Source: an uncultured Bacteroidota bacterium (GTDB lineage Bacteria > Bacteroidota > Bacteroidia > Flavobacteriales > Flavobacteriaceae). Taken from it: DNA of 64,000 bases. A program made the translations under genes and the position numbers. Each line of letters opens with the position of its first letter. Within the stretch, counting starts at the first letter, position 1. The DNA is taken from contig CACIXU010000007.1 in the NCBI GenBank assembly GCA_902590705.1, positions 1-64,000 on the forward strand, given 5' to 3'. Shown here in pieces: positions 26,998-38,974 of this stretch. The notes under the pieces are model-generated. The model was given only the letters and a program-made list of their open reading frames with translations. It was not told the DNA's origin and searched no databases.

Positions 26998-28290
26998 ATG
27001 AGAAAAACCGTTGTTTCAAAAGAAATAATAATTCCTTTTATTTTAATCACTTCATTATTTTCTCTTTGGGGATTTGCAAATGCCGTTACAGATCCAATGG
27101 TTCAAGCTTTTAAAAAAGTATTGGAATTATCAAATGCTCAAGCGGCTTGGGTTCAAATGGCTTTTTACGGAGGATATTTCTGTATGGCGCTACCTGCTGC
27201 ATTATTTGTAAGGAAATATTCTTATAAAGTTGGTGTTTTAATTGGCCTAGCACTTTATGCATTGGGTGCTTTGCTTTTTTATCCTGCCGCAATTACTGAG
27301 CAGTTTTGGTTTTTTTGTTTGGGACTATACATACTAACTTTTGGACTAGCTTTTTTAGAAACTACTGCCAATCCATACATACTTGCAATGGGAGACAAAT
27401 CAACTGCAACTCAAAGATTAAATCTTGCCCAAGCTTTTAATCCATTTGGACTTATCCTTGGATTGCTTGTTGCCCAACAATTCGTTTTAAAAAATTTACA
27501 ATCTGATGATATTCAAGATTTCAGTGCTTTGGAAGCTGGTGAAAAAGTAATGATAAGAACTGCAGACTTAATGGTAATTCGTGATCCATATGTTATTCTT
27601 GGCTTAGTAGTTCTTTTAGTTTTTATTTTGATTGCAATATCTAAAATGCCTCAAGCTAAGGATGATGACGAAATTGCACCACTTAGTAAAACCTTTGGGA
27701 TTTTGTATGAGAACAAGAATTATCGTAAAGGAGTCATTTCCCAAGTTTGTTGTGTTGGTGCTCAGATCATGTGTTGGACATACATTTACCAATATGCTGA
27801 AGCAATTGGAATTTCAAGTAAGACAGCTGCTAGTTATCAATTTATGAGCTTTATTTTATTTCTTTGTGGAAGAGCATTTGGAACTTATCTTTTAAGGTAT
27901 GTAAATTCAGGGAAACTATTATTTCAGTTTTCTTCAATGGCAGCAGTTTTTTGCATTGGTGCAATATTTATTAGTGGAACTTTCGGTTTATACGCTTTGG
28001 TAGGCACTTCATTTTTTATGTCTTTGATGTTTCCAACTATCTACGGAATAGCATTGGAGGATTTGGATGAAAAAGAATCTAAGATTGGAGCTGCAGGATT
28101 AGTGATGGCAATTGTTGGTGGAGCTTTTATGCCTTTATTGCAGGGTAAAATAATTGATTTGGGAGGAAGTGGTGTCGATGATCTAAATATTCTTGGAGTT
28201 TCTGAAGTCAATTTTTCATTTATACTTCCAATTATTTGCTTCATTTATATTGCTTATTATGGTCAGGATATTTTTAAACAAGCTTCCTAA
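26998..28290 (+). CDS. fucP: L-fucose:H+ symporter-like MFS permease
   Basis: Inner-membrane transporter of 430 residues with 12 predicted helices, matching the FucP branch of the major facilitator superfamily. The early WGFANAVTDPMVQAFK stretch contains the acidic residue that FucP uses for proton coupling. Other landmarks are FLETTANPYILAMG and AFNPFGLILG. It would bring free L-fucose from periplasm to cytosol for oxidation. A 93-base gap separates it from the preceding SDR, with no clear terminator, so it may share the operon or have a promoter of its own. It is followed after 1 base by the mutarotase start. Confidence 0.92.
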   Translation: MRKTVVSKEIIIPFILITSLFSLWGFANAVTDPMVQAFKKVLELSNAQAAWVQMAFYGGYFCMALPAALFVRKYSYKVGVLIGLALYALGALLFYPAAITEQFWFFCLGLYILTFGLAFLETTANPYILAMGDKSTATQRLNLAQAFNPFGLILGLLVAQQFVLKNLQSDDIQDFSALEAGEKVMIRTADLMVIRDPYVILGLVVLLVFILIAISKMPQAKDDDEIAPLSKTFGILYENKNYRKGVISQVCCVGAQIMCWTYIYQYAEAIGISSKTAASYQFMSFILFLCGRAFGTYLLRYVNSGKLLFQFSSMAAVFCIGAIFISGTFGLYALVGTSFFMSLMFPTIYGIALEDLDEKESKIGAAGLVMAIVGGAFMPLLQGKIIDLGGSGVDDLNILGVSEVNFSFILPIICFIYIAYYGQDIFKQAS

Positions 28291-28291
28291 A

Positions 28292-28627
28292 ATGAAAAGG
28301 TACTGTCTTGCCTTAGATTTGAAGAATGATCCATTACTTATTAGTAAGTACATTGATTATCATAAAGAAGTTTGGCCTGAAATATCTTCGAGTATTAGAG
28401 AAAATGGAATTATTGATATGCAGATATATAATTTTGCTAACCGTTTGTTTATGATTATCGAGACTGAAGATGATTTTAGTTTTGAAAAGAAAAATAAAAG
28501 GGATAGTCATAATCCGTTTGTAATTAAGTGGGAAGAAATAATGTCTAAATTTCAAAAACCAATTTCTATAAGTGATAGTGGCGAAAAGTGGATGTTGATG
28601 GAAAAAATATATGAACTAGAAAAATAA
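28292..28627 (+). CDS. L-rhamnose/L-fucose mutarotase family protein (RhaM-like)
   Basis: Small cytosolic protein of 111 residues. It starts MKRYCLALDLKNDPLL and contains YIDYHKEVWPEISSSIRENGI and IETEDDFSF, the pattern of the L-rhamnose mutarotase family (DUF718), which interconverts alpha and beta anomers of 6-deoxy sugars. The ATG at 28292 is chosen because it gives the family's usual length and N-terminus; a longer frame from 28193 would overlap fucP by about 100 bases. In this operon the substrate is most likely L-fucose. Confidence 0.88.
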   Translation: MKRYCLALDLKNDPLLISKYIDYHKEVWPEISSSIRENGIIDMQIYNFANRLFMIIETEDDFSFEKKNKRDSHNPFVIKWEEIMSKFQKPISISDSGEKWMLMEKIYELEK

Positions 28628-28635
28628 AATTAAAA

Positions 28636-30117
28636 ATGTCTAATATCAGAAATGTTGCTATTATTTTTGGATTGTTTTTTCTTTTAGGATGTGATTCGAT
28701 ATCTAAAAAAGAGGAAGAAAAAGAACTACCTAATATTTTATTTTTATTTGCAGACGATTATACATACAATGCGATTCATGCGCTGGGAAATAAAGTAATT
28801 AACACTCCCAACTTAGATAGACTAGTGAATGAAGGAACTAGCTTTACTAATGCTTTTAATATGGGAGGATGGCAAGGAGCTGTATGTATAGCGTCTCGTT
28901 CGATGATAATAACTGGAAGAAGCATATGGAATGCCAAGCAAATAAATGACAAATGGAAGAAAAAAGAAAATTTTGAACTTGCTGAACAGTCATGGGGTAA
29001 ATTAATGGAGAGAAAAGGTTATGATACATATATGAGTGGAAAGTGGCATGTTAGCATTGATCCCAAAAAAGTTTTCCAAAACATAAAAAATTTAAGGGCT
29101 GGTGGAATGCCTAAAGATCATAGAAAAAAAGATGCTTTAGGAAATTGGATTGGTAAAGGTTACAACCGTCCTAAAAATGAGGAAGATAAATCTTGGATAC
29201 CGTACGATACAATTAATGGTGGATTTTGGGAAGGTGGTAAACACTGGAGTGAGGTTCTCAAAGATGATGCTTTAGATTTTATAGATGATGCAAGCAATTC
29301 TGATGATCCCTTTTTTATGTATTTATCTTTTAATGCACCGCATGACCCAAGGCAATCCCCTAAATCTTTCTTAGATCAATACCCAATTGAAAGTATTCCA
29401 CTTCCAGAGAACTGGTTACCGGAATACCCGAATATGAACGAAATTGGTTTAGAATCGCATAGAGATGAGTCATTAGCACCATTACCAAGAACTCCATATG
29501 CCATAAAAACTCATATAAGGGAGTACTATGCTATTATTACTCATCTTGATCAACAAATTGGTGAAATTCTAGCTGCTCTAAAAAAATCTGGAAAAGATAA
29601 AAACACTTATATCTTTTTTACAGGAGATCATGGTTTATCTGTCGGTCGACACGGTTTATTAGGCAAACAAAATATGTTTGATCACAGTATTCGGGTACCA
29701 TTACTTGTGGTAGGACCAGATATACCTAAAAAGCATAAAATTGATCAGGAAGTTTACCTCCAAGATATTATGGCTACAAGCTTGGAGTTAGCAAATATCG
29801 ACCAACCTGATGATATAGAATTCAATAGTTTACTAAGCACCATTAAGGGGACAAGCCAAGAGAAAATTTATAAAAATGGAATTTATGGGGCTTATATAGA
29901 TTATCAAAGGATGATAAGAAAAGATGGGTTCAAACTTATTGTTTATCCAAAAATCAAAAAAACAATTTTGTTTGATCTAAAAAATGATCCACTTGAAATA
30001 AATGATCTATCTACCAATCCTAGTTATTTAAAAAAGAAAACAGATTTATTTACTGGTTTATTATCACTTCAAAATAAATTTGGCGATCCATTGGATTTAT
30101 CCTCCTTCGTGCCCTAA
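28636..30117 (+). CDS. Sulfatase lipoprotein (CIASR type), possible fucan sulfatase
   Basis: Type I sulfatase of 493 residues. The leader ends in the lipobox LLGC (Cys19). The metal site is LFADDYTYNAIHALG (about 37-51). The formylglycine motif is CIASR (Cys84) with Ala in place of Pro, which is a known functional variant (CxAxR). The context GGWQGAVCIASR and FTGDHGLSVGRHG resemble subfamily S1_17, which includes fucoidan sulfatases; that assignment is from memory and not from a search. It closes the fucose operon, 8 bases after the mutarotase, which is the strongest local hint that the polysaccharide is sulfated and fucose-containing. Confidence 0.88.
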   Translation: MSNIRNVAIIFGLFFLLGCDSISKKEEEKELPNILFLFADDYTYNAIHALGNKVINTPNLDRLVNEGTSFTNAFNMGGWQGAVCIASRSMIITGRSIWNAKQINDKWKKKENFELAEQSWGKLMERKGYDTYMSGKWHVSIDPKKVFQNIKNLRAGGMPKDHRKKDALGNWIGKGYNRPKNEEDKSWIPYDTINGGFWEGGKHWSEVLKDDALDFIDDASNSDDPFFMYLSFNAPHDPRQSPKSFLDQYPIESIPLPENWLPEYPNMNEIGLESHRDESLAPLPRTPYAIKTHIREYYAIITHLDQQIGEILAALKKSGKDKNTYIFFTGDHGLSVGRHGLLGKQNMFDHSIRVPLLVVGPDIPKKHKIDQEVYLQDIMATSLELANIDQPDDIEFNSLLSTIKGTSQEKIYKNGIYGAYIDYQRMIRKDGFKLIVYPKIKKTILFDLKNDPLEINDLSTNPSYLKKKTDLFTGLLSLQNKFGDPLDLSSFVP

Positions 30118-30183
30118 AATTTTATTTTTTAGTTTAAATTTTAACTATTAATCCCAACCTAAGACGCTATGATATAAATTGGC

Positions 30184-30191
30184 TATATTTG
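30184..30191 (+). promoter_or_regulatory. Candidate -7 promoter element before the giant T9SS gene
   Basis: TATATTTG matches TAnnTTTG exactly. No TTG lies 17-23 bases upstream, so the -33 half is missing. Initiation would be near 30198, about 75 bases before the chosen start, and would exclude the longer reading frame that begins with TTG at 30179. The rest of 30118-30274 is AT-rich without other features. Confidence 0.3.
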
Positions 30192-30274
30192 TAGCTAACA
30201 GCCTATTAAGAGATCAAAAAAAAATAATGCCCTCAAGTATCTTAAATTATCGATATAATTTAAAATTTATGCTT

Positions 30275-33200
30275 ATGGATCACTTTTGGCGGAAGTTTTT
30301 ATTTCTTTTATTTGTCCCGATGTATGTGTTTGGACAGTCTTCAACTTACTCTACAACATTAGATTTTAATGGATCAGATTCTTACATTACTATACCTTCG
30401 GGGATTAATGATCTCTCATTTTCTTCCGATAAATTTACTCTCGAAGCATGGATTAAGATTGATAATGCTCCACCTTCTGGCTCTACTTCTGGAAACAATA
30501 CTGCGTCCAATAGAGAATATATTTTTTCCAAAAAAAATGACTGGACTTTTTATGTTTTAAATATAAATGGCTCTTTATATCTTGAAGGAAGGTTTAGAAG
30601 AGACTATCATGGAAATTGGCCAGCTGTTAGATCATCCTCCACAATTTCAACAGATACATGGTATCATGTAGCATTTACAAACTCTAAATCTGATGGAAGG
30701 ATAAGGATTTATATTAATGGAAATCTAGACAACTCAGAAAATTGGACTTCAGGGGGTTATGGCCTTACATCCACTACAAACCCAATTGGCATAGGAGCAA
30801 GTATTTGGAATGGAGTTGATAATCCTACTAATTTTTTTGATGGTGAAATGAGCGATATTCGTTTTTGGGACTCTGAAAGAACTCAAAGTGCAATCAATTA
30901 TTATAAAAATTCAACTCTCAATACAAATTCAACTCTTAAATTATATTACAAATTAAATGAAGGAAGTGGTTCAACAATTAACGATTTAAGTGGTAATTCA
31001 ATAACGGGAACCGCAAGAGGGAGTTATCAATGGACGCAACTTCAGACAAGCGCAAGGGCAACCCCAACTGGTGAGGTCCTTGATCAAGAAAATACTAGTT
31101 CAAATGCGGGTGCAGGAGGAACAGCTCAATGGCAATCATTTACTATATCAAATACCGGTCAGCTTTCTGCAGTTTCATGGAGAATGGCATGTCCAGTTAT
31201 TGACGGCAATGCCCAACCTGTTCGGTTGAGTGTTTACAGAGGTGAGGGAACTGGAGGTGCTTTAGTTGCACAAAGTCAAAACTTGACCACTCCTCCCTAC
31301 AGAGATAGTAATGGCAGTTATATCTCAGGAGAATATGTTTTATTTGATATGAGTTCAAATAATGTGTCTGTTTCCTCTAATGAGGTTATGACAGTTAAAT
31401 TAGAACTGACCTCGGGTAATCAAGATGTTGGTTTTTTAAGTCTTCATACTGGAAATCCTTACCCTAGAGGTAGGGGCTCAAATAATGCAAGTTGGGATTA
31501 TCTTTTTAAAGCCTATGTTATACCAGGATCGCAATCCACCACTCCTACAGTTTATTTTGAAAATGGAACCTGTAAGTGTCCAAATGCCTCAGCAGGTGAT
31601 ACTGCTACAATTAGCGGTACAACATATACTGTTGTTAACAATTCAACAATAGGCGGTCAAATTTCAAGTGGAAATTATAAATTGTGTACAACTTTGGTAA
31701 CTAATATGGAAGGCTTGTTTAATGGTAATACCGATAACCCTGACATTTCTTTTTGGGATACTAGTTCAGTTACTAATTTTAGAGCAATGTTCTGGGGTTC
31801 TAATTTTAATCAAGATATAAGCTCTTGGGATACTAGTTCAGCAACATCATTTGAGGTGATGTTTTATAATGCAGGATCATTTAATAAAAATATAGGTACT
31901 TGGAATACCTCTTCAGTAACAACTATGAAGGGAATGTTTTGGAACGGAGCTAATCAATTTAATAATGGCGGAAATAGCTCGATAGGTAATTGGGATACCT
32001 CCTCAGTTACTGATTTTAGTTACATGTTTGCTAACGCAGGTTCATTTAACCAAGATATAGGAAATTGGGATGTTTCAGCAGCTACAGATATGAGTGTTAT
32101 GTTTAATAATGCATCTTCGTTCAATCAAGATATTTCTTCTTGGTGCGTTGGAAATATTTCTTCCCTGCCATCTAATTTTAAAACTAATTCACCATTAAGT
32201 AATAATAATACTCCTAACTGGGGGTCATGTCCGTCTCCCATAGTTTTTGATTCGGGCATATGTAAATGTCCTGATGCATCTGTAGGAGATACAGCTACAA
32301 TTAGTGGAACTACATATACTGTTGTCAACAATTCAACTATAGGGGGGCAAATTTCAAGTGGAAATTATAATTTGTGTACTTCACTTGTTACCGATATGAG
32401 TGAACTTTTCAAAAACAACACCTCTTTTAACTCCAATATCAATTTTTGGGATACCTCAAATGTTACTAGAATGGATTTCATGTTTCAGGGAGCAACTTCA
32501 TTTAATCAAAATATTGGGAATTGGAACACCTCAAATGTTTCTAAAATGGAAAGAATGTTTTCATCAGCCACATCCTTTAACCAAAATATAGGAAATTGGA
32601 ATACCTCAAGTGTAATTAATATGTCAGACATGTTTTCAGAAGCCCGTGTATTTAACCAAAACATCAGTCTTTGGAACACTTCAAACGTGACATCCATGCG
32701 AGGTTTATTTGCTGGCGCTAGAGCGTTTAACCAACCAATTGGCGGGTGGAATACTTCCAAAGTTACTGATATGTATATGATGTTTGGGTCAGCATACGCA
32801 TTTAACCAATACATAGGGGAATGGGATACTTCTGATGTCACGAATATGGGGGGAATGTTTGATGGAGCAACTGCATACAATCAAAATATGACACTCTGGT
32901 GTGTTTCTCAATTCTCATCTGAACCGAGCGGATTTTCACTCAATAATTCAATTAGTAATTCGAACAAACCTGTATGGGGTTCATGTCCAGCTCCCATCGT
33001 TTTTGATTCGGGCACCTGTAAATGTCCTGGTGCATCTGTAGGAGATACTGCTACAATTAGCGGTACAACATATACTGTTGTCAACAACTCAACTATAGCA
33101 GGTCAAATTTCAAGTGGAAATTATAATTTGTGTACAACATTGGTAACTAGCATGGCTGGCCTTTTTACAGATAATTCAAACTTTAATGCAAATATTGGTT

Positions 33201-36200
33201 TCTGGGATACATCCAATGTTACAAGCATGAACCGTATGTTTTGGTTGGCGAGTAGCTTTAATCAAAATATTGGAAATTGGGATGTATCTAGTGTTACTGA
33301 TATGGAACAAATGTTCAACCAAACAATATTTAACCAAGATATTGGTAATTGGGATGTTTCAAAAGTAACTAATATGCATGCTATGTTTCGTTCTAACAGT
33401 CAGTTTAATCAAGATATATCCTCTTGGAATACATCCAGTGTAACGAGTATGATTGGAACATTTGAGAACGCTTCTTCATTCAACCAAAATATAAGCAGTT
33501 GGAACACATCCTCTGTTATAAATATGAATTATATGTTTGTTGGTGCAACTGCATTTAATCAACCCATTGGAAGCTGGAATGTATCAAGTACAACCCAGAT
33601 GAATGGAGTCTTTAAAAATGCGAGTGCTTTTAATCAACCGCTTGGCAATTGGAATACTTCAAATGTTACTTCCATGAATGAGATGTTTAGCGGTGCGAGT
33701 GCTTTTAACCAAAATATTTCCTCTTGGTGCGTTGGAAATATTTCTTCCCAACCAACTAACTTTAAAACTAATGCACCCTTGAGTAATAATAATTCCCCTA
33801 ACTGGGGAACATGTCCCCCTCCCCCTGGCCAAATTGTTTTTTATTCAGGAACTTGTAGATGCCCTGGAGTCGCTGTTGGACAGACAGCAACAATAAGCGG
33901 AACAACATATACTGTTGTAAACAATTCAACTATAGCCGCGCAGATCTCCGCAGGCAATTATAACCTCTGTACCACCCTTGTTACTGACATGAATAGTCTT
34001 TTTAAAAATAAAGGTTCATTCAACTCTAATATTAGTTTTTGGGATACTTCAAATGTTACAACTATGAGCTCAATGTTCCATAATGCCTATGCTTTTAACC
34101 AAAATATTGGAAATTGGGATGTTTCCTCTGTTACCAATATGTATTACATGTTTAAAAATGCTGATAGTTTCAATCAAAATATTGGAGGCTGGAATACATC
34201 CTCTGTTACTAACATGGAGGAGACACTTTTTAGTATGAGAGATTTTAATAACGGTGAAGCACAAGGCTTATCAAATAATCCACTTGGTTGGAATACATCA
34301 AATGTTACCAACATGAAAAATCTCCTACGTGGCTCCAATAAATTCAACCAAAATATTGGCTCTTGGGACACCTCTAATGTTACTGATATGAGTGGATTGT
34401 TTCACTCTGCAACTCGCTTTAACCAAAATATTGGAAACTGGAATACATCAAATGTAACAACGATGCTTGAAATGTTTCATGGTGCAAGTTCCTTTAACCA
34501 AAATATCGGGAATTGGAATGTAACTAAAGTTCAAAATATGCGATCTATGTTTTCAAATGCAACTGCATTTAATTCAAATATCGGAACATGGACTATTTCT
34601 AGTACAACTGATATGAGTTATATGTTTGCTGGTGCCTCAGATTTTAATCAAAATATTAATACCAACAATGGTAAATGGAACATGTCAAGTGTTACAACAA
34701 TCGAGGGGATGTTCCACAATGCAAGTTATTTTGATCAGTATTTAAATAATTGGGATACCTCAAATGTGACTTCAATGATTGGAGTTTTCGATGGAGCCTC
34801 TGCATTCCGTGGAAATATTTCAAATTGGAATACCGCAAAAGTTACCAACATGAGAAATATGTTTCAAGGTGCCATTGCATTTAACGAAAATCTTGGAAAC
34901 TGGAATACTTCGGCAGTAACAAATATGAGCGGAATGTTTGCTAACGCTAGAGTATTTAATCAAAATATAGGTAATTGGAACACTAGTAGTGTAACTAATA
35001 TGCAATCAATGTTTCATAATGCTAGAGCTTTTAATCAACCAATCGGGAATTGGGATACCTCAAGTGTTACAAACATGCAATCAACCTTTGATTCAGCTAT
35101 CGCGTTTAATCAAGATATTGGTGATTGGGATGTATCGGCAGTCACTAAAACAGAAGGAATGTTCTATGGAACTATATTTAATCAAGACATAAGTAATTGG
35201 AATACTGGATCAATTACCAATTTCAACTATATGTTTAAAGCCGCCCAATTCAATCGAAATATTGGCCAATGGAATACATCTAATGCAACATCAATGACTG
35301 GTATGTTCAATAATAATAGCGCATTCAATCAAAATATTTCCTCCTGGTGCGTTGGAAATATTTCTTCTCTACCAACTGACTTTAAAACTAATTCACCATT
35401 AAGTAATAACAATACTCCAAACTGGGGAACATGTCCAAATCCAGTATGTTCAATATCAATTAATCTTACTAGCAATGCGCCAACTCAAACCCAATCGGTT
35501 ACTCTTGGAGGAAGTATTTCAGCTGTGACTTTTGCGGTGACCTCGTCGCTTTGCACCAGTACTCTAACAGTAAGTGCCACAAACCTTCCTCCCGGCATTT
35601 CAATGATATATAATAATAACGTCGCCTCAATCAGTGGGACGCCAACTAATCAAGCCACTGGTACATATAATTATCTCATCACTGCTTCTAGTAGCTCGAC
35701 AGTAGTCTCTGTAACTGGTTCTATAATCGTTATTGATCGTCCATTTAGTTTTAATAATTATTGGAGAATTAATGGAAATACTGGTAACGTAGAAGAACCT
35801 AATAATTCTTGTAATAGTGTTTCGTGTGAAAACAATGCTTATCTTGGATTTGTCTCAGGTCCACCCTCACACCCTCAGTACAATTCTATGGTTTATGTTG
35901 ATTATGGTAGTGGAGGAGATTCACTTAATTGGATTATTGAAGTAAATCAATCTGTCAGTTCAATCACCAGTTATACTTTAGTTGGAAATCATAATAATTC
36001 AAATTATTTTATTTCTAATTTAAAAACTAATAATATTGAAAATCTAGTTGCAAGATTTAATAATGTAAATACCTCAGAGGGAAGTGTTGGTGCTAAATTA
36101 TTAACCATTGAATCTATAACAGAGTATAATTATCTAAATAATCTATTCCTTAATGGAGGACCAATAGCTCAAAATGAGCCTTATATTTTCGGACTTTATC

Positions 36201-38974
36201 AAAACGTAAATTCAACTAATTATTCCGAGCCAGCGGGTGGTTGGGAATGGTTATATCCATCACTCTCTGCGAGCTCAACTTATTGTGATCTAGTTCTTGG
36301 TTCCACAAATGGAAAAGTTTTTTCAAATACAATTTCTCTAACTGTTGGTCAAAATATCTCATCGCCTATTACCATTAACACAATTGAACCAATTCAATCG
36401 AGCCAAGACAGTCTAACATGTGCAGCAATTCCAAGTTTTCAAAATTATCTTACATCTAATCCTGCTAATCAGAGTAATAGTTCAAATAGTACAATCACTA
36501 CTCAAAACAATGTAACAAGTGTAGCTGCTCAAACTATGGTAGTTAGTGTGGAGAATCTTCCAAATGGTTTATATTGGACTAAACCTGCAAATGATGGCTC
36601 AATGAAACTCATGGGAGCCCCTTCATCAACAGCTGGCACATATGTAGTTAATTATTCAATTGTAATTGGAGCTATTAGTAAAACATTATCATCTAGTTTT
36701 ACAATAATCCTAAGCACAGCATCTAATACATCAAGCTCTACTGGCTGTTCCATAAATGCTGATCTTCAGGATACTGGTCTTCAAGTATCAACCATTTCAA
36801 CTTCTAGCTCAACAATATCAATTCCATTTACAACAACGTGTTCTCAAACACTCACTCTTTTCTCCGATGGATTACCCCCTGGAATGCAAATGACTTTTTT
36901 CAATAATGTTGCCACCATATCTGGAACTCCAACGGGATCTGTAACTGGTACTTATGATTATATTATAGTCGTATCATCCGGAACAGCCTCAACAACAGTT
37001 AATGGGAGGCTATTATTTAATCCTGATGGGGACAATGATGGAGTTGAAGACCAATTAGATATCTGTCCTAACACAAATCCAGGAGATACTGTTGATGAAA
37101 ATGGTTGTTCTAAAGTTCAATTAGATGCCGATTTGGATGGTATTTTAAATATAGACGATATATGTCCAAATACTTCTCCAAATGAATCAGCTAATGCAGA
37201 GGGTTGTGGAGAAACACAAGTTGATACTGATAAAGACGGAATTCCAGATATTTATGACAACTGTCCCACAACTGTTAATCCCGAACAATTAGACTATGAT
37301 AAGGACGGTCAAGGTGATGTATGTGACCCAGATCCAATAATTGAGTTTAATGTTTCACTAATCAAAGAAAATGCTGAAATTGGAGCTGCTACTGGAAAGG
37401 TTAGTGCAACAAGTACAATGGGACAAAAGATAACTTCAATAGAGTTTGATTCCGATGGATTTTTTAACCTGTCCAATAACCTAAGTATAATATTAGCAAG
37501 TGAGTTAGACTATGAGGAAATGACATCACACTCGTTCATATTGACCGTTAAAACCGCTAATGGAGGGCAAACAACTGTTAAAGGAGAAATTCTTGTAGAG
37601 GATATACCAAACCCACAATATACAGCACCTTTTTTCATTTCGGTTTTTGACCTTGGACCAGGTACAATACCATTAACAGGTGAGGAGTTTGAAAGATATT
37701 ATAATCCATTTAATAGGGGAGTTGGTAAATGGAAGGTTAGAAAAAATATTAGCGGTGGTGCTGATGCTCATTTGTTTGCTATTAAGAGTGACCCCCCTAA
37801 AACTAGGAGATCAGATGATGAAAGCGAGGGTTATCTTGCTTTTATTAATCCTCCTGACTTTAATAATCCACAAGACCACAATAAAGACAATATTTATGAA
37901 GTTGAAATAACCTACGTGAATCTTGAGGATGGAGCTGTTGAGGTGCCTGTCCCTGTGACACAATTCCAACTGCAGGTCCCTGCAGGATCAATCAGTGCCC
38001 TCGAGCTTCAATCCAGGCCAGCACTACCAGATGACGATACCGATGGTGATGGTGTTCCTGATATTATTGACAACAGTCCTGTGGTATTTAACCCAGATCA
38101 GGCAGATGAAGATGGTGACGGTGTTGGTGATGTCTCTGATGATTTTGACCATGATGGGGTTTGGAATCCTCAGGATGAATGTCCTGAGACTCCCCTTGGC
38201 GTGAAAGTTGATGCATTTGGTTGTGAAATATTCTATCTACCTTCTGATAATTTCAATGTATACAAAACTGAAAGATGTGTTGATAATCATTCCATTGGAA
38301 TTGAGTTTAAGAATATATCACATTCCTACACTATTAATATCTCTGGTGCTATGGATTACTCTGAGATTTTTAGTGAAAAACAGTGGATCATTACCAACCT
38401 ATCCAGTGGACAATACAATATCTGCCTTGGTGTCGATGGAATAAATAGTAATGAGTTTGAAAGGTGTTTCGAGATTAGGCTTAATGACCCCACTCCTCTT
38501 TCGGTATATACTAACAATTCAGATTTAACTGCTTTAGCTGATGATACCCTTGATTCGGTTAATTTTGAAATGGCTGGCGGATCAGTTTACAATATCGAGC
38601 ATAATGGCATAACAACACAGACCTCCCGATCCAGTCACTCGTTGGCCCTTAGAAAAGGTCTAAACACTGTTAGGATAACGACGGATCAAGAATGTCAAGG
38701 TGTTTTCGAAAAACAATATTTCAACTCTGAAACCATTGCCTATACACCAAATCCTTTTGAAGATGAATTGCTAATTTACGTAGGTGGGCAGGATGAAACT
38801 ATTTTAGTTGAAATATTTACTACAGCTGGAAAACTCATTAGTTCTGATTATTACAAGCTCAATGAGTCTGATAGAAATATTTCAGTCAATACTTCTAATT
38901 ATAAAATGGGAAGTTATTTATTCAAGGTTAATGCAAATACGGTGAAAAAATCTTTTATGGCCATAAAAAAATAA
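30275..38974 (+). CDS. Giant T9SS-secreted BspA-like repeat protein
   Basis: Exported surface or secreted protein of about 2,899 residues, probably an adhesin or glycan binder. The start at 30275 ([13 protein letters not shown]) gives a signal peptide; 30269 is equally possible, and an open frame from TTG at 30179 would bury it. Order of parts: LamG-like domain (about 25-230), an unassigned beta-rich stretch (250-400), four blocks of 24-25-residue DUF285 repeats (425-1722), an Ig-like NLPPGI domain, a C-type lectin-like segment (about 1850-2020), a second Ig-like domain, thrombospondin type 3 repeats (about 2250-2350), a cadherin-like stretch, an unassigned conserved module, more type 3 repeats (about 2590-2650), and a T9SS type A C-terminal domain ([10 protein letters not shown] to the end). 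The last 323 residues are identical to those of the 39677 gene product. Confidence 0.9.
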   Translation: MDHFWRKFLFLLFVPMYVFGQSSTYSTTLDFNGSDSYITIPSGINDLSFSSDKFTLEAWIKIDNAPPSGSTSGNNTASNREYIFSKKNDWTFYVLNINGSLYLEGRFRRDYHGNWPAVRSSSTISTDTWYHVAFTNSKSDGRIRIYINGNLDNSENWTSGGYGLTSTTNPIGIGASIWNGVDNPTNFFDGEMSDIRFWDSERTQSAINYYKNSTLNTNSTLKLYYKLNEGSGSTINDLSGNSITGTARGSYQWTQLQTSARATPTGEVLDQENTSSNAGAGGTAQWQSFTISNTGQLSAVSWRMACPVIDGNAQPVRLSVYRGEGTGGALVAQSQNLTTPPYRDSNGSYISGEYVLFDMSSNNVSVSSNEVMTVKLELTSGNQDVGFLSLHTGNPYPRGRGSNNASWDYLFKAYVIPGSQSTTPTVYFENGTCKCPNASAGDTATISGTTYTVVNNSTIGGQISSGNYKLCTTLVTNMEGLFNGNTDNPDISFWDTSSVTNFRAMFWGSNFNQDISSWDTSSATSFEVMFYNAGSFNKNIGTWNTSSVTTMKGMFWNGANQFNNGGNSSIGNWDTSSVTDFSYMFANAGSFNQDIGNWDVSAATDMSVMFNNASSFNQDISSWCVGNISSLPSNFKTNSPLSNNNTPNWGSCPSPIVFDSGICKCPDASVGDTATISGTTYTVVNNSTIGGQISSGNYNLCTSLVTDMSELFKNNTSFNSNINFWDTSNVTRMDFMFQGATSFNQNIGNWNTSNVSKMERMFSSATSFNQNIGNWNTSSVINMSDMFSEARVFNQNISLWNTSNVTSMRGLFAGARAFNQPIGGWNTSKVTDMYMMFGSAYAFNQYIGEWDTSDVTNMGGMFDGATAYNQNMTLWCVSQFSSEPSGFSLNNSISNSNKPVWGSCPAPIVFDSGTCKCPGASVGDTATISGTTYTVVNNSTIAGQISSGNYNLCTTLVTSMAGLFTDNSNFNANIGFWDTSNVTSMNRMFWLASSFNQNIGNWDVSSVTDMEQMFNQTIFNQDIGNWDVSKVTNMHAMFRSNSQFNQDISSWNTSSVTSMIGTFENASSFNQNISSWNTSSVINMNYMFVGATAFNQPIGSWNVSSTTQMNGVFKNASAFNQPLGNWNTSNVTSMNEMFSGASAFNQNISSWCVGNISSQPTNFKTNAPLSNNNSPNWGTCPPPPGQIVFYSGTCRCPGVAVGQTATISGTTYTVVNNSTIAAQISAGNYNLCTTLVTDMNSLFKNKGSFNSNISFWDTSNVTTMSSMFHNAYAFNQNIGNWDVSSVTNMYYMFKNADSFNQNIGGWNTSSVTNMEETLFSMRDFNNGEAQGLSNNPLGWNTSNVTNMKNLLRGSNKFNQNIGSWDTSNVTDMSGLFHSATRFNQNIGNWNTSNVTTMLEMFHGASSFNQNIGNWNVTKVQNMRSMFSNATAFNSNIGTWTISSTTDMSYMFAGASDFNQNINTNNGKWNMSSVTTIEGMFHNASYFDQYLNNWDTSNVTSMIGVFDGASAFRGNISNWNTAKVTNMRNMFQGAIAFNENLGNWNTSAVTNMSGMFANARVFNQNIGNWNTSSVTNMQSMFHNARAFNQPIGNWDTSSVTNMQSTFDSAIAFNQDIGDWDVSAVTKTEGMFYGTIFNQDISNWNTGSITNFNYMFKAAQFNRNIGQWNTSNATSMTGMFNNNSAFNQNISSWCVGNISSLPTDFKTNSPLSNNNTPNWGTCPNPVCSISINLTSNAPTQTQSVTLGGSISAVTFAVTSSLCTSTLTVSATNLPPGISMIYNNNVASISGTPTNQATGTYNYLITASSSSTVVSVTGSIIVIDRPFSFNNYWRINGNTGNVEEPNNSCNSVSCENNAYLGFVSGPPSHPQYNSMVYVDYGSGGDSLNWIIEVNQSVSSITSYTLVGNHNNSNYFISNLKTNNIENLVARFNNVNTSEGSVGAKLLTIESITEYNYLNNLFLNGGPIAQNEPYIFGLYQNVNSTNYSEPAGGWEWLYPSLSASSTYCDLVLGSTNGKVFSNTISLTVGQNISSPITINTIEPIQSSQDSLTCAAIPSFQNYLTSNPANQSNSSNSTITTQNNVTSVAAQTMVVSVENLPNGLYWTKPANDGSMKLMGAPSSTAGTYVVNYSIVIGAISKTLSSSFTIILSTASNTSSSTGCSINADLQDTGLQVSTISTSSSTISIPFTTTCSQTLTLFSDGLPPGMQMTFFNNVATISGTPTGSVTGTYDYIIVVSSGTASTTVNGRLLFNPDGDNDGVEDQLDICPNTNPGDTVDENGCSKVQLDADLDGILNIDDICPNTSPNESANAEGCGETQVDTDKDGIPDIYDNCPTTVNPEQLDYDKDGQGDVCDPDPIIEFNVSLIKENAEIGAATGKVSATSTMGQKITSIEFDSDGFFNLSNNLSIILASELDYEEMTSHSFILTVKTANGGQTTVKGEILVEDIPNPQYTAPFFISVFDLGPGTIPLTGEEFERYYNPFNRGVGKWKVRKNISGGADAHLFAIKSDPPKTRRSDDESEGYLAFINPPDFNNPQDHNKDNIYEVEITYVNLEDGAVEVPVPVTQFQLQVPAGSISALELQSRPALPDDDTDGDGVPDIIDNSPVVFNPDQADEDGDGVGDVSDDFDHDGVWNPQDECPETPLGVKVDAFGCEIFYLPSDNFNVYKTERCVDNHSIGIEFKNISHSYTINISGAMDYSEIFSEKQWIITNLSSGQYNICLGVDGINSNEFERCFEIRLNDPTPLSVYTNNSDLTALADDTLDSVNFEMAGGSVYNIEHNGITTQTSRSSHSLALRKGLNTVRITTDQECQGVFEKQYFNSETIAYTPNPFEDELLIYVGGQDETILVEIFTTAGKLISSDYYKLNESDRNISVNTSNYKMGSYLFKVNANTVKKSFMAIKK
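31546..35440 (+). repeat. DUF285 (BspA-like) repeat region, four capped blocks
   Basis: About 35 coding repeats of roughly 75 bases, with consensus W(D/N)TSxVTxMxxMFxxAxxFNQxIGN. They fall into four blocks starting near 31546, 32240, 32997 and 33831, holding about 5, 6, 7 and 17 units. Each block opens with a near-identical cap ([19 protein letters not shown], VVNNSTI) and closes with WCVxxxSS followed by NWGxCP. The counts were made by eye. Confidence 0.88.

Noticed and set aside
28193-28291. N-terminal extension of the mutarotase gene
   Set aside because: It lies entirely inside fucP in another frame; the family's normal N-terminus begins at 28292.
30179-30274. TTG-initiated extension of the giant protein
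   Set aside because: It overlaps a candidate -7 promoter element and masks the signal peptide that starts at 30269 or 30275.
32506-32880. Long open frame on the opposite strand within the repeat region (124 codons)
   Set aside because: It is the mirror of the periodic coding repeats; similar mirrored frames appear at other repeat stretches, and it has no family features.
31546-35440. Regularly spaced DNA repeats resembling a CRISPR-like array
   Set aside because: The period of about 75 bases stays in one long open frame, and the units encode a recognisable protein repeat; there are no constant repeats with unique spacers.
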